DNA of 64,000 nt from Roseovarius sp. EL26 (GCF_900327775.1 NZ_OUMZ01000002.1:59-64058); one strand, 5' to 3'. Shown: positions 41,153 through 50,612, counted from the stretch's first letter. Notes: generated by a model not told the origin, from the sequence alone. Made by a program: numbers and translations.

Positions 41153-42877
41153 CTACCTGATAGAATTCAACCCGGCTTTATCCAAGCTCCGCATCAGCGT
41201 TTCTTTGTACTCTTCTTCTAGCTGCCAAATCGAAAGAATAGTCTGCGCCTCTAAAGCAAAATCCGGCCTAAGTCTAAGAAGCTGCCGCACAGCAGAGTCC
41301 GCGGCTTCATGATCCCCCAGTTCCTCATTCAGCACTGCTTGCCAAAGATGTGTCCAGAAAAAACCCGGCATCTCGATTTCATCTAAAACCTCAAAGGCAT
41401 GTTGGAATTCACCTTGATCATACAAATAAAAAACTCTGGGAAAGTAATACCAATGCGGGTGGGCAGGATTGAGTGCGATAGCCTTGTCCATGATAGCCAA
41501 TCCCTCATCCCAAGAACCACTAAGGGTTAGCCGTAATCCATAGTGAGCCAAAACAGCATTGTCATTTGAGTTCAATTCTATGGCGGTCGCGCCTGATTTC
41601 CTAAAACCGGCCAAATCACCTAATGAAAACCGCACATTTGCTAGCATCAGATGGCCTCCTGCAGAATGCGGGTTCAATTCTACTGCACGGCGCGCAGCTT
41701 CTTCTGCAGATTTGAATATTTCTTGTTCATTACCCCCAAGAGCAAACCGAATTTGCTGCATATAGAGATTTGATAAAACGACCCAAGCATCGGCATAATC
41801 AGGCTCTGATTGAACGGCTTGTTCAATACAGGCTTTCACTTCAGCATGACGAGTCAGATCAATCGATATTTGATAACTGTAGTATTCCAAAACGCATTCA
41901 TAAGCGCTGCGATTGTTTGGTGGAATCCGAGTCGCAGCTTTCATCGCTTCTTTCGAAAAAACCCCATATTTGCCTGCCAGATTGCCGATGACTTCGCGCG
42001 TAATCTCATCTTGCGCTTTGTAAACCTCTTCCGGGCTGCTGGTCGTGTCATAGCTGCGCACCCAGACGTATCTTTCTGTTGTTAAGTCAACAAGACGGGC
42101 AGAGATATTAAGGCCGTGTCCGGTATTTCTGACCGCCCCTTCGAGCACAAAGTCGGCATTAAATTCGTCTCTTAGTACTTTGAACTCTGTTTGGGTGTTA
42201 CGAAATCGTGCCACACTGCCTAATGGCAATACCCACAAATCATCAAACTTGATCAATTCAGTGGTTACTTGCTGTGTAATCCCATCGGCAACATAGCTTG
42301 GCCCATCCCCAAAAGAGGCGAAGGGGAGCACCGCAATGACCGGACCCTTAGGTAATGTTGAAGATACCGTGGCCGGTGCATTGTATTGAGCTTGAAATAG
42401 AAACAACCCAAGCCCGGCAATCATTACCAAAATGCCAACCGCACCCAAAATCAATCTTATTCTCTGGTGAGATTGCACTGGCGTGGTGGTCTTTTGCTGC
42501 GTCGCTGAATCAGCCTCTTGTAGTGTTTCATCATGTTCAAACCGAGGGACATAACTTCCTTTCGGGATCGTGATCCGGATTGGATCATTGCGCCCAGGCC
42601 CCGCATAATACGAATCTATATCCTGACGGAGTCTGCGCGCTTCCAATCGCACAATTGGGTCAATTTGTTGGTCGAAATCTTCATCGCGGCCAAACACTGA
42701 CATTGCGATAGAAATGCCCTTGATCTGTTTTGTTCGCCCCGCCAATGTTTCATCAACAACATAGTTGAGAAACGCCCGTCTTTGGGGTGTTGAAGCAAAG
42801 TCCGGATGATCAAGCAACCTCTGCAATTGGGAGCGAATATCTTGGTCCTTTGGGGTTGGTCCGGCTGCAGATGCCAC
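41153..42877 (-). CDS. wHTH-TolB/FlgO-TPR signalling protein
   Basis: Residues ~10-110 (DIRSQLQRLLDHPDFASTPQRRAFLNYVVDE to IRITIPKGSYVPRFE, in two runs) match a winged-helix-like domain often found at the head of large TPR proteins. One transmembrane helix follows (~140-160, LILGAVGILVMIAGLGLFLF). Then comes a TolB/FlgO-type beta-domain (VIAVLPFASFGDGPSYVADGITQQVTTEL) and a TPR array (~330-560). It resembles membrane-bound CadC-like or adenylate-cyclase-associated regulators, but no cyclase domain is present. Divergent from the alkylsulfatase gene, it may regulate it. Confidence 0.8.
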   Translation of the reverse strand: MASAAGPTPKDQDIRSQLQRLLDHPDFASTPQRRAFLNYVVDETLAGRTKQIKGISIAMSVFGRDEDFDQQIDPIVRLEARRLRQDIDSYYAGPGRNDPIRITIPKGSYVPRFEHDETLQEADSATQQKTTTPVQSHQRIRLILGAVGILVMIAGLGLFLFQAQYNAPATVSSTLPKGPVIAVLPFASFGDGPSYVADGITQQVTTELIKFDDLWVLPLGSVARFRNTQTEFKVLRDEFNADFVLEGAVRNTGHGLNISARLVDLTTERYVWVRSYDTTSSPEEVYKAQDEITREVIGNLAGKYGVFSKEAMKAATRIPPNNRSAYECVLEYYSYQISIDLTRHAEVKACIEQAVQSEPDYADAWVVLSNLYMQQIRFALGGNEQEIFKSAEEAARRAVELNPHSAGGHLMLANVRFSLGDLAGFRKSGATAIELNSNDNAVLAHYGLRLTLSGSWDEGLAIMDKAIALNPAHPHWYYFPRVFYLYDQGEFQHAFEVLDEIEMPGFFWTHLWQAVLNEELGDHEAADSAVRQLLRLRPDFALEAQTILSIWQLEEEYKETLMRSLDKAGLNSIR

Positions 42878-43000
42878 GGCTAAAAATCCTTATGAAACGA
42901 TCATTAGTATATTATTTTTCCTTAGCTATATGAATTATTGAGCAGGTAGCAACATGTTCGCACTTCACAGCTGAAAATCACTTCCTAGGGTGCACAGGCA

Positions 43001-43018
43001 ATTCATCAATTGATGAAT
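43001..43018. promoter_or_regulatory. 18-bp palindrome upstream of the alkylsulfatase gene
   Basis: ATTCATCAATTGATGAAT is a perfect palindrome in the 261-base region between the divergent regulator and the sulfatase gene. It is a good operator candidate. Confidence 0.55.
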
Positions 43019-43138
43019 GCCGAGACGTCGAGAAGAGTAAAATACTAGCATCCTAAGCTCGAGCTAAGCCTCGTGGTGAGAGCCTAAGATGCCTTCTCGT
43101 CGTACTCGTGAAATGCAGCCATAAAGGAGCCGTTTTAA

Positions 43139-45190
43139 ATGGTATGCCGCACCCCCCTCATTCTAACCTCCGCTCTGCTGGCTTTGACCGCAGGGATGGG
43201 CACAGCGCAAGAGCACTTTGACCCCAAGGGCAAGTTGCCTTCGAGTTTCACGACAGAGTTTCAGGAGCAAATGCGCGGCGCACTGCCCTTCGATGATGAA
43301 CGCGACTTCGAAGAAAGTCGTAAAGGGCTCATCGCAACGCCGGATTACAAACAAATTCTAACAGAAGACGGCACTGTTGCGTGGGATATCGGCAGCTATG
43401 AATATCTGTTGGATGGTCAAGATTTCGATTCAATCCATCCTTCGTTGCAGCGTCAGGCGATCCTGAACATGAACTATGGCCTCTATGAAATTCTCGAAGG
43501 CCAGATCTATCAGGTTCGTGGTTTTGACCTTTCAAACATCTCTTTTATTCGCAGTGACAACGGTTGGATCATCTTTGATCCCCTCGCCTCAAAAGAAACG
43601 GCAGCGGCAGCTCTGAAGCTGCTAAATGACACTGTGGGTGAACGCCCAGTCAAAGCTGTAATCTATTCGCACTCGCATGCTGATCACTACGGTGGTGTCC
43701 GCGGTGTGATTTCAGATGAGGACGTTGCGAAAGGTGTGGAAGTCATTGCGCCAGAAGGCTTCATGGAACACGCGGTGTCAGAGAATGTTTACGCGGGCAA
43801 CGTGATGAACCGCCGGCTGTTTTTCCAATACGGAGTTCTTCTGCCACGCAGCCCCTATGGCCATGTAGACCAATCCATCGGTAAGAACATCTCAGCTGGT
43901 ACAACGGGTCTGATCGAGCCGACGCGCTATATCTCGGATGATTACGAAGAGATCACTATTGATGGCGTGAAAATGATCTTCCAAAATACGCCAGGCACCG
44001 AGGCACCTGCGGAAATGAACACCTATTTCCCTGACCTCAAAGCGTTCTGGGCTGCTGAAAACATCACGGGCACGATTCATAACATCTATACACTACGAGG
44101 CGCATTGGTGCGTGATGCATTAAGCTGGTCCAAACATATCAACGATGCTCTTTATGAGTTTGGACAGGATGCAGATCTGATGTTTGCGTCGCATTCGTGG
44201 CCACGGTTTGGCAACGATCGCATTCAAGAAGTGATGCGGGCACAGCGTGACACTTACGCGAACCTCAACAATGGCGTGTTGAATTTGGCAAACAAGGGTG
44301 TGACGGTCAATGAGGTTCACAACGTTTATGAGGTGCCTGAAAGCCTGCAAAACCAATGGGCTGCGCGCAGCTATCACGGGTCGGTTGAACACAACAGTCG
44401 CGCAGTCATCAACCGTTATCTGGGGTATTGGGATGCGAACCCAACGACTCTGACACCGCTTTCCCCAGAGGACAGTGCGCCACTTTATGTTGAGATGATG
44501 GGGGGGGCCGAACCAATTTTGGTCAAAGGCCAGGAGTTGATTGATAGTGGTGAGTATTTTGGCGCGACTGAGATTCTGAACAAGCTGGTCTATGCAGAGC
44601 CGCAAAACCAGATCGCCAAAGATCTGTTGGCGGATGCGTTTGAGCAAATTGGGTACCAAAAAGAAAGCCCATCGGTTCGCAACTCTTTCCTTGGTGCTGC
44701 TTTTGAACTGCGGAATGGCATCCCGCAAGGTGCGACCATTGAAACCACTGGCCCCGACACGATCAAAGCGATGCCAATCACAATGTGGTTGGATTTTCTG
44801 GGGATCCGCGTCGATAGTGCAAAAGCGGCAGATATGGCGTTTACGATCAACCTCAACATTCCTGACCGAGACGAGCAAATCGTGATTGAGATGAGCAATG
44901 CCACTCTGACCCACATCGTTGGACAAACTGACGACGATGCCGAGCTGAGCGTCACAATTCAACGCGCCGACTTGGAGAAAGTCATGGTCGGTGAGGAAAA
45001 ACTGATAGATCTAATCGCAGATGGAATCGCGCAATCTGAGGGTGACACATCAGTCATCGGACAATTGGCCTCGACACTGGATCAGTTCGATCTTGGTTTT
45101 GAGCTTATGCCAGGCACTGGAGCACAAGATCTCACACCTGAATCTAATGATTTTGCCCAACCACCGCTCGCTAATTCCAACGGAGGTTAA
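43139..45190 (+). CDS. Exported alkylsulfatase, SdsA1 family
   Basis: A signal peptide (residues 1-23, ending MGTAQ) is followed by a metallo-beta-lactamase domain with the zinc motif HSHADH (178-183) and conserved 'FLDGQ/LRGALVRDALSW' regions. An alpha-helical dimerisation domain and a C-terminal SCP2-like domain (MWLDFLGIRVDSAKAADMAFTINLNI) complete 683 residues. SdsA1-type enzymes cleave the sulfate ester of alkyl sulfates such as dodecyl sulfate in the periplasm, releasing alcohol and sulfate. No sulfate transporter is adjacent. A strong ribosome-binding site (AAAGGAGCCGTTTTAA) precedes the ATG. Confidence 0.93.
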   Translation: MVCRTPLILTSALLALTAGMGTAQEHFDPKGKLPSSFTTEFQEQMRGALPFDDERDFEESRKGLIATPDYKQILTEDGTVAWDIGSYEYLLDGQDFDSIHPSLQRQAILNMNYGLYEILEGQIYQVRGFDLSNISFIRSDNGWIIFDPLASKETAAAALKLLNDTVGERPVKAVIYSHSHADHYGGVRGVISDEDVAKGVEVIAPEGFMEHAVSENVYAGNVMNRRLFFQYGVLLPRSPYGHVDQSIGKNISAGTTGLIEPTRYISDDYEEITIDGVKMIFQNTPGTEAPAEMNTYFPDLKAFWAAENITGTIHNIYTLRGALVRDALSWSKHINDALYEFGQDADLMFASHSWPRFGNDRIQEVMRAQRDTYANLNNGVLNLANKGVTVNEVHNVYEVPESLQNQWAARSYHGSVEHNSRAVINRYLGYWDANPTTLTPLSPEDSAPLYVEMMGGAEPILVKGQELIDSGEYFGATEILNKLVYAEPQNQIAKDLLADAFEQIGYQKESPSVRNSFLGAAFELRNGIPQGATIETTGPDTIKAMPITMWLDFLGIRVDSAKAADMAFTINLNIPDRDEQIVIEMSNATLTHIVGQTDDDAELSVTIQRADLEKVMVGEEKLIDLIADGIAQSEGDTSVIGQLASTLDQFDLGFELMPGTGAQDLTPESNDFAQPPLANSNGG

Positions 45191-45329
45191 TGGATATCTC
45201 CGGTAACTATCTATACCGTCCCAAAGGCATAGAGCCATTGGGGCGGCTATTCACTGCGAAACACGCTCCAACACATTTCAATTTCAGCTTGCACGGCGCA
45301 GATGTACGCTCCGTTAGCTTCGCAATTTC

Positions 45330-45567
45330 AGGCCCAAACTTTGGCTTTGCGGATCATATGGGCGGTTTCGACCCGGTTATCGTTGCCGCCGCGGAATGAT
45401 ACGCCTTAAAGCCGTGCATTGGCCGGATGATCCACTTGATGAAATGATGATCCGAACCGATCCGGGATGCCGTTGTGCTAATTGCTTGTTTGAAGAACCT
45501 TCGAGCAGCAGTGGCCTCGCGGCGCTCTGACAGCATGCCAGACTAACCACTAAAACTTTGCGACAGA
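45330..45567 (-). mobile_element. Remnant of a second IS6-family type
   Basis: From 45567 the minus strand starts GGCTCTGTCGCAAA, the terminal repeat of the element type at 50736. Transposase pieces follow: 'REATAARRFFKQAI', 'DHHFIKWIIRPMHGFKAYHSAAATI' and, after a frameshift, 'VETAHMIRKA'. Most of the gene is deleted. The rest of 45191-45648 holds no gene. Confidence 0.75.
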
Positions 45568-45648
45568 GCCAATGGGCGCGCGCAGGCTGCATGCTTGAAG
45601 CCGTGGATGATGAAAGTCGAATGTCGCGAATGTGAGCACGGCCCCGGT

Positions 45649-46707
45649 TTAATCATAGCGCAGCGAGATTTTGTCGGAGGTTGCAATGGATTGACAGGTG
45701 AGAATTTGACCTTTGGATACATCGGCATCCTCAAGCGCCATGCGGGCCCGCATATGAACAGTGCCACCTGAAAGCTTCGCGCGGCAGGCACCACAAACGC
45801 CGGACTGGCAGGAAAACGGCGGGGTCAAACCTGCGGAGCGGGCCGCCTCGAGAATTGTCTGACCTTGCGCGATGGATACCTCGTGGGTTTGTCCATTCAG
45901 TAGTATTTGCGCGGTGGCTGCCATGCCCGTGACGTTGTCATCTATGTCAGCCGCACCGCCATAGCTTTCCATGTGGATGCGAGAGGCGGGGACATCGAGA
46001 CTCATCAAAGTCTCTTTGACCGCCTTGTTCATCCCGCCGGGACCACAGATGTAATATTGGGTATCCTGTGCGTAGGGCGGGTTTTCGGTGATCATCGCCT
46101 CGATCGCATCATTATCGATCTTTCCGCTTCGCCAGTATTCAGCCCCTGATAGCCAGCCCGGCTTCGAGAAGATATGATTGACCTGCAGACGCTCAGGATT
46201 GGCATCGACAAGCGCGTTGATTTCTTTGCCCAGCAGCATGCTTTTTTCATTCACATTACCATAGGCGAGATAAGCCACCGATTGCGGCTGTGATGCAAAA
46301 ACAGAGCCTATCATGGCGTAGAGCGGCGTGATGCCTGAGCCCGCGCCAAAGAAATAATGCGTGCAGCGGGCGTTGTCCGACCCGGCCAATGTAAAGCCAC
46401 CAAAGGGGGGCATGACATCGATGACGTCGCCGGCTTTAACCGTGTCGTTGATGTGATTGCTGATCAGGCCGCCCTTGACCCGTTTGACCGTGATCCGAAG
46501 GGGTTCGCCAGTGTCTGGCGAGGACGAGATCGAATAACTGCGCCGGACCTCTTCGCCATCAATGTTAAAGCGAAAGGAAAGGTGCTGACCCGGCTGCCAA
46601 GCGAATGTTTCGCGCAAGTGGCTGGGGACCTCGAACATGACCGTCTTGGCGTGACCGCCAATCTCGGTACGGGTGTCGAGGACGTTTAACTGATGAAAAT
46701 CTTGCAT
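45649..46707 (-). CDS. Flavin/2Fe-2S ferredoxin reductase, Rieske oxygenase partner
   Basis: The order is FAD-binding barrel (RRSYSISSSP, residues ~55-64), NAD(P)H domain (YFFGAGSGITPLYAMI near 119) and a C-terminal plant-type 2Fe-2S ferredoxin with the cluster Cys in PFSCQSGVCGACRAKLSGG and LTCQS. It would pass electrons from NAD(P)H to the Rieske oxygenase encoded in the same operon. The ATG at 46707, four bases after the previous stop, is chosen over the open frame to 46767. The length (352) matches PaaE/GbcB-type reductases. Confidence 0.92.
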   Translation of the reverse strand: MQDFHQLNVLDTRTEIGGHAKTVMFEVPSHLRETFAWQPGQHLSFRFNIDGEEVRRSYSISSSPDTGEPLRITVKRVKGGLISNHINDTVKAGDVIDVMPPFGGFTLAGSDNARCTHYFFGAGSGITPLYAMIGSVFASQPQSVAYLAYGNVNEKSMLLGKEINALVDANPERLQVNHIFSKPGWLSGAEYWRSGKIDNDAIEAMITENPPYAQDTQYYICGPGGMNKAVKETLMSLDVPASRIHMESYGGAADIDDNVTGMAATAQILLNGQTHEVSIAQGQTILEAARSAGLTPPFSCQSGVCGACRAKLSGGTVHMRARMALEDADVSKGQILTCQSIATSDKISLRYD

Positions 46708-46711
46708 TTTA

Positions 46712-47197
46712 TCACTCGTAATTCTGGATGTTTTGATAAGCCTGCACCAGTGGTTGACCTGCGGCACCGCTGATCACGAAGACATCGTTCTCGATCAGAT
46801 CACCGGTGTGATCCTCATAAGAATAGGTGCTGGTCTGGACGGCGTAGACCCTGATGACCTCGCCTACTTCTTCGGTTTTGATGATGCGGTGGCTGAGGTT
46901 GGATTGGGCGAATTTCTCAAGCTCTTCCAACCCGCTGGTGTCGGCATTCATCAGGTCGGTGGCTTTGAAGGTGAAATGCTCATCCGGTACCCAACCGCCA
47001 AATTGCATTGAAATTTTGATCGTGCTGTCCTCGGCAAAAAGTGTGTAAAGCGTGTTCCAATCGTCTTTGGCCGCGGCGTCGTAATAGGATTGCACCAATG
47101 CTTTGGCATCAGAGGTTTGATCCGCCGTCGCGGGGCCAGTGATAGCGGCAAATGTCGCAAGCGCCAGTGCTGGAATTTTTGATTGCAGATAGATCAT
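46712..47197 (-). CDS. Exported NTF2/SnoaL-like protein (second)
   Basis: A signal peptide (MIYLQSKIPALALATFAAIT...ATA) precedes an NTF2-fold domain: 'AKALVQSYYDAAAKDDWNTLYTLFAEDSTIKI' and a C-terminal strand set. It starts with ATG 47197; GGAGAG, overlapping the previous stop, serves as its ribosome-binding site. It is a paralogue of the neighbour at 47199-47726. NTF2 folds serve as small oxygenase subunits or ligand binders. Export to the periplasm would separate it from the cytoplasmic oxygenase, so a binding or carrier role is more likely (inference). Confidence 0.8.
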   Translation of the reverse strand: MIYLQSKIPALALATFAAITGPATADQTSDAKALVQSYYDAAAKDDWNTLYTLFAEDSTIKISMQFGGWVPDEHFTFKATDLMNADTSGLEELEKFAQSNLSHRIIKTEEVGEVIRVYAVQTSTYSYEDHTGDLIENDVFVISGAAGQPLVQAYQNIQNYE

Positions 47198-47198
47198 G

Positions 47199-47726
47199 TT
47201 ACTCTCCAAAATTTTTGTACGACTTCAATGCTGTGATCACTGGACGGCCATAGTAACGTGTAAGGGTGAAGATCTCGTGGCCTGTAGCCTGCCCCTCGTA
47301 ACCCTGAAAGTCATAGTCCGAAGTATGATCAATGCGGATGTGAGTGCCTTTTGGGTTGATAGCGACTTCGCCGGACTCAAATAGCCAATTACTCTCGTTC
47401 AGTTCGGTGCCTGCAGTCGCAAAGCCCCATCCACCACCTGACGTATTGGCCACCTCGGCCCATTCAGTGACCGTGGTATCATAACCATCCGGCTCGGCAG
47501 TGTTGCCGTAGTCGGCACGGACCTCAATTATGGCATTCGGCTGAAATAGGGTCGAAACTGTGGTCCAATCTTCCTCCGCCAGCGCGCTGTAGTAGGTCTG
47601 AGCCAGTTTGCGTGCCTCATTCGCCGAGACTTTGGCCGGACCGAAGATCAACAGATAGGCAAGACACAGGCACATAAGCGCTGAGATGATGCGTTGAATA
47701 ACAAGCGGAGCATTTTCTCGGATCAT
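47199..47726 (-). CDS. Exported NTF2/SnoaL-like protein (first)
   Basis: The N-terminus (MIRENAPLVIQRIISALMCLCLAYLLIFGPAKVSA) is a signal peptide or membrane anchor. The following domain starts 'NEARKLAQTYYSALAEEDWTTVSTLFQPNAIIEVRADYG', clearly related to the next gene. It overlaps the ABC-type gene stop by four bases and the next gene begins at its own stop, so the three are one transcript. The Gly-rich 'NTSGGGWGFATAG' segment has no counterpart in the paralogue. Confidence 0.8.
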   Translation of the reverse strand: MIRENAPLVIQRIISALMCLCLAYLLIFGPAKVSANEARKLAQTYYSALAEEDWTTVSTLFQPNAIIEVRADYGNTAEPDGYDTTVTEWAEVANTSGGGWGFATAGTELNESNWLFESGEVAINPKGTHIRIDHTSDYDFQGYEGQATGHEIFTLTRYYGRPVITALKSYKNFGE

Positions 47727-48601
47727 GCACCCTCCTCCATCAGATCAGAGGTAGAGCGATTGATGCGGTGGGTGATTTCGCTTAACCGTGTCAAGCTTTG
47801 CAGTGCGTATGGCAAGGTGACTGCTGCCCCAAGAAACTGGGTCGAGTAGGTGACGATTGCAAAGATATCGCCGGCAGATGCCCCGCTTTTGGTGGCGGCG
47901 AACCATAGGTTGAACGCGACCATGGCCATCAGCACGGCAAAGATCTTGCCATAAACGATGCTTTCCATGTCCGACAGTTTGACTTCGAGCTTGCGCAAGC
48001 CAAGAAAATAAGCGGCAACCTTTTTGGGGCTGGCACTTTCTAGCGCGGTCACTTGTTGTTCCGCCTGCTCGTTCAACCCGGCATTGGTTCGAAAGAAGCT
48101 GCGTGAAAAGGCCATATAGATCAACAGAATTACGATGGCGGATCCACCTGTTGAGAGGGCAAGCATGGTGTGGAACGACAGCAAGATCACAACAGATGCA
48201 ATGACCTGCACTAGGGCGGTCATGGTGTTGGGGGCTGTGTCTTCGAGAAAATCTACCAGCTCACGGCCCATTAAAACGCGGGCGTTGGTGACACTGACCG
48301 GCGCGCATTCCGAGCGCGCATATTGCGCCTTGCCCAGTTCGACCCGCATGGTGCCATAGGCGCGGGTGTCATAAATACGCCGCCCCGTGGCGACAACCAG
48401 CACCACGACGAACATGGCAATCAGGAACTGAAACGGCAGCCAATCATCTTTCAGCAGGCCATCAATAGACCGGCCAATCATCAGCGGCATCAGCGCAAAG
48501 AACGCGGTTTCCGCCAAGGTCAGCCCCCATGTGATGGCCACCTTGCCCCAAAAAGCGCGAAACAGGGTGCCGATAGACAGGCGGTCGGTGATCGCGATCA
48601 T
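47723..48601 (-). CDS. ABC-transporter six-TM domain protein without ATPase
   Basis: The 292 residues form a single ABC exporter-type membrane domain of about six helices (e.g. FLIAMFVVVLVVATGRRIYD, VQVIASVVILLSFHTMLAL, FAVLMAMVAFNLWFAA). No Walker A, signature or Walker B motif follows, and no separate ATPase gene is nearby. Stand-alone domains of this kind are known in databases but not characterised. The ATG at 48601 overlaps the Rieske stop (ATGA). Confidence 0.8.
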   Translation of the reverse strand: MIAITDRLSIGTLFRAFWGKVAITWGLTLAETAFFALMPLMIGRSIDGLLKDDWLPFQFLIAMFVVVLVVATGRRIYDTRAYGTMRVELGKAQYARSECAPVSVTNARVLMGRELVDFLEDTAPNTMTALVQVIASVVILLSFHTMLALSTGGSAIVILLIYMAFSRSFFRTNAGLNEQAEQQVTALESASPKKVAAYFLGLRKLEVKLSDMESIVYGKIFAVLMAMVAFNLWFAATKSGASAGDIFAIVTYSTQFLGAAVTLPYALQSLTRLSEITHRINRSTSDLMEEGA

Positions 48602-49749
48602 GTTTCGCCCAACCATTTGAGGACGCGTTTTTGGTGCTCGATCACAGGGCTTTCACCCTGCGCAGCGGGGCCGGTTTCAAAGTAGGGCGATTGGAGGGAA
48701 GCCTGCTGTTGCTCACAAGCATAAATGTCCTCGGCGGTGAAATCGCCGCCGGCCATTGGATCGTCTTCACTTGATGCGTCGCCCGCTTCGTATTTACCAC
48801 TCAGACCGAAGTTGTTCCAGAAACTGGCGGATTTCATCGCCTGTTTGGAAAACGCCCAGTCTGAGGCATTGGCCACGCGAGAGCGATTGTGAACACGCGT
48901 CAGCGAGGGCCCTAACGGTTCAATGATGAAAATATTCCAACCATCTTCCGCCGAGCCGATGCCGATTCCGGGCCAGAGCATTGGAACCCAGGCACCGTTC
49001 TGGCCTTCGGGGATGACCCTTGGGGCGGTCAGTTTGGCGTCTTGGTTTTCGGCATACGCGGGAACTGGTGGTTCCCAAAACATGTAGTGATCACCTTGCC
49101 AGTGATATTCAGCCGATTTGTGGTCATACATCTGGAGCGTGCCCGAGTGCAGATGGCTGAGGTGATAGACATCGATGTAATTCTCGACCACGATCTTCCA
49201 GTTCGCTTTGATCTCGTAGCTATTGCGTCCCTCTTCGTATTCGATCAATTCTTCGGGCACATGGGGGCCGATATGCTCCTCGGTCGGGCCGAACCAATCG
49301 GTGATCGGGCCTGCCTCCGGATCGGGATGAACGAAGATCATAGATTTCCAGATATCTACGCTGGCGGGCTTCAGCCCGTGACAAGCCTTGTCGACTTTTC
49401 CAAATTCTTCGTGCTCTTCCGGAACCGAAATCAGGTTACCCTCAAGATCGTACGTCCAGTCATGATAAGGACAGGTCAGGGCTTTTTGGGTTTTGCCGAC
49501 TGCACGGATCAACTGCGTTCCCCGGTGGCGGCAAATATTGTGAAAGGCGCGCAAGCGGCGATCCCGACCCATGACGATGAAGATATTGTTCAGGCCTGCC
49601 TGAACGCTAATGTATTGACCGGGCTCCGAGACATCCTCCATGAATCCGGCATAGCGCCATGTTTTGGAAAAGATGTCGCGCATTTCGCGATCAAACCACT
49701 CTTGCGAGGTATAAGCTGCAGTGGGCAACAGGTGTAACATTGTCGACAT
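48598..49749 (-). CDS. Rieske non-haem iron oxygenase, large subunit
   Basis: The Rieske 2Fe-2S motif is CRH (C73, H75) and CPYH (C93, H96), followed by the catalytic domain with 'NWKIVVENYIDVYHLSHLHSG', which supplies the two His of the mononuclear iron site. At 383 residues it resembles GbcA, stachydrine demethylase and other N-demethylases more than aromatic dioxygenases. Such enzymes use O2 and electrons from the reductase at 45649 to remove a methyl group or hydroxylate the substrate. The tmm/tdm module on the same replicon hints at a methylated amine, but the substrate is open. Confidence 0.92.
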   Translation of the reverse strand: MSTMLHLLPTAAYTSQEWFDREMRDIFSKTWRYAGFMEDVSEPGQYISVQAGLNNIFIVMGRDRRLRAFHNICRHRGTQLIRAVGKTQKALTCPYHDWTYDLEGNLISVPEEHEEFGKVDKACHGLKPASVDIWKSMIFVHPDPEAGPITDWFGPTEEHIGPHVPEELIEYEEGRNSYEIKANWKIVVENYIDVYHLSHLHSGTLQMYDHKSAEYHWQGDHYMFWEPPVPAYAENQDAKLTAPRVIPEGQNGAWVPMLWPGIGIGSAEDGWNIFIIEPLGPSLTRVHNRSRVANASDWAFSKQAMKSASFWNNFGLSGKYEAGDASSEDDPMAGGDFTAEDIYACEQQQASLQSPYFETGPAAQGESPVIEHQKRVLKWLGET

Positions 49750-49773
49750 TTAGGTTTCTCCTCAGAGTGGGGG

Positions 49774-50022
49774 TCAGGCCCAGCCGGGCAAGAAATCGGC
49801 CAAGATCAGCATGATGCCGAGTACGACCCAGGCAAGCTGGATTAACCAGAATAGAATTGGATCTTCCTCGCGCGAGACATCCGACACTAAAAAGGCGTGA
49901 CCTGCATAAAAGTTTGGGATCGTCCAGTAGAGGAACAGCAGCCCCCACAAGGATTGAAACCCAAGCGCGGTGCTGAGCATCAAAACCGCAAACACAACAT
50001 AGTTTAAAACACGAGGTTCCAT
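49774..50022 (-). CDS. Small membrane protein of the Rieske operon, 82 aa
   Basis: Three hydrophobic segments are visible (YVVFAVLMLSTALGF, WGLLFLYWTIPNFYAGHAFLV, FWLIQLAWVVLGIMLILADF). The ATG at 50022 overlaps the last base of the tetR stop (TAATG), and the Rieske gene begins 24 bases after its end. No family was recognised. It may help take up or hold the substrate at the membrane. Confidence 0.7.
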   Translation of the reverse strand: MEPRVLNYVVFAVLMLSTALGFQSLWGLLFLYWTIPNFYAGHAFLVSDVSREEDPILFWLIQLAWVVLGIMLILADFLPGWA

Positions 50023-50612
50023 TATTTCTCTCCGATTGAGTTCAGCAAGGTCTGCGCGGCTTGTTTGGATGTCAGGCGCCAACTGTCTGGAAGGTTAAGC
50101 GGGTTGAGCGATGAGACGTTGAAGAAGATCGCAGTAATACCGGTGGCGACGATGCGAAGGGTCTGCAGATCGGCACTTGCGTGGTCCATGGCAAGAACCA
50201 CGTGGATCTTGTCCTCGAAATCGGTGATCCAATCACGACATTCATGTTGCAGGGCGCTGTCCTCTGCTGCGCGTGCGGTCAGGGCGGCAAAAGCCATCAC
50301 CAAATCGGCTGAGGCGCTTTCGTCGGCGACGAATAGTATGTCGATCAGGGTTTGCGATTTGTGGGTGTCAGGCAGGCTGTCGAACATCGCATGGGCCAGT
50401 TCGGTGAAGGTGCCGAGCACAAAGGATTTCAGCTTTTCCAGCATGTCCTCTTTGTTGCCGAGATGATGCCGGATCAGAGGGCGCGACAGCTCTGCCTGCT
50501 TGGCGATGCGGTCCAGCGTGGCCCCGTCCAAACCATAGCGTGCAACGCAATGCACCATGGCCTCCATCACTTGATGATATCGTTCTTTCTGATTGGATGG
50601 GCGCCCAGCCAT
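50022..50612 (-). CDS. TetR-family regulator of the Rieske operon
   Basis: The N-terminal HTH (YGLDGATLDRIAKQAELSRPLIRHHLGNKEDML) is followed by a helical ligand-binding domain; 196 residues in total, as usual. As first gene of the operon it likely represses its own transcription and that of the oxygenase genes until a substrate is bound (inference from family). Confidence 0.92.
   Translation of the reverse strand: MAGRPSNQKERYHQVMEAMVHCVARYGLDGATLDRIAKQAELSRPLIRHHLGNKEDMLEKLKSFVLGTFTELAHAMFDSLPDTHKSQTLIDILFVADESASADLVMAFAALTARAAEDSALQHECRDWITDFEDKIHVVLAMDHASADLQTLRIVATGITAIFFNVSSLNPLNLPDSWRLTSKQAAQTLLNSIGEK

Noticed and set aside
44120..44962. 280-codon minus-strand frame opposite the alkylsulfatase gene
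   Set aside because: The plus strand encodes a complete conserved enzyme, so this is a shadow frame.
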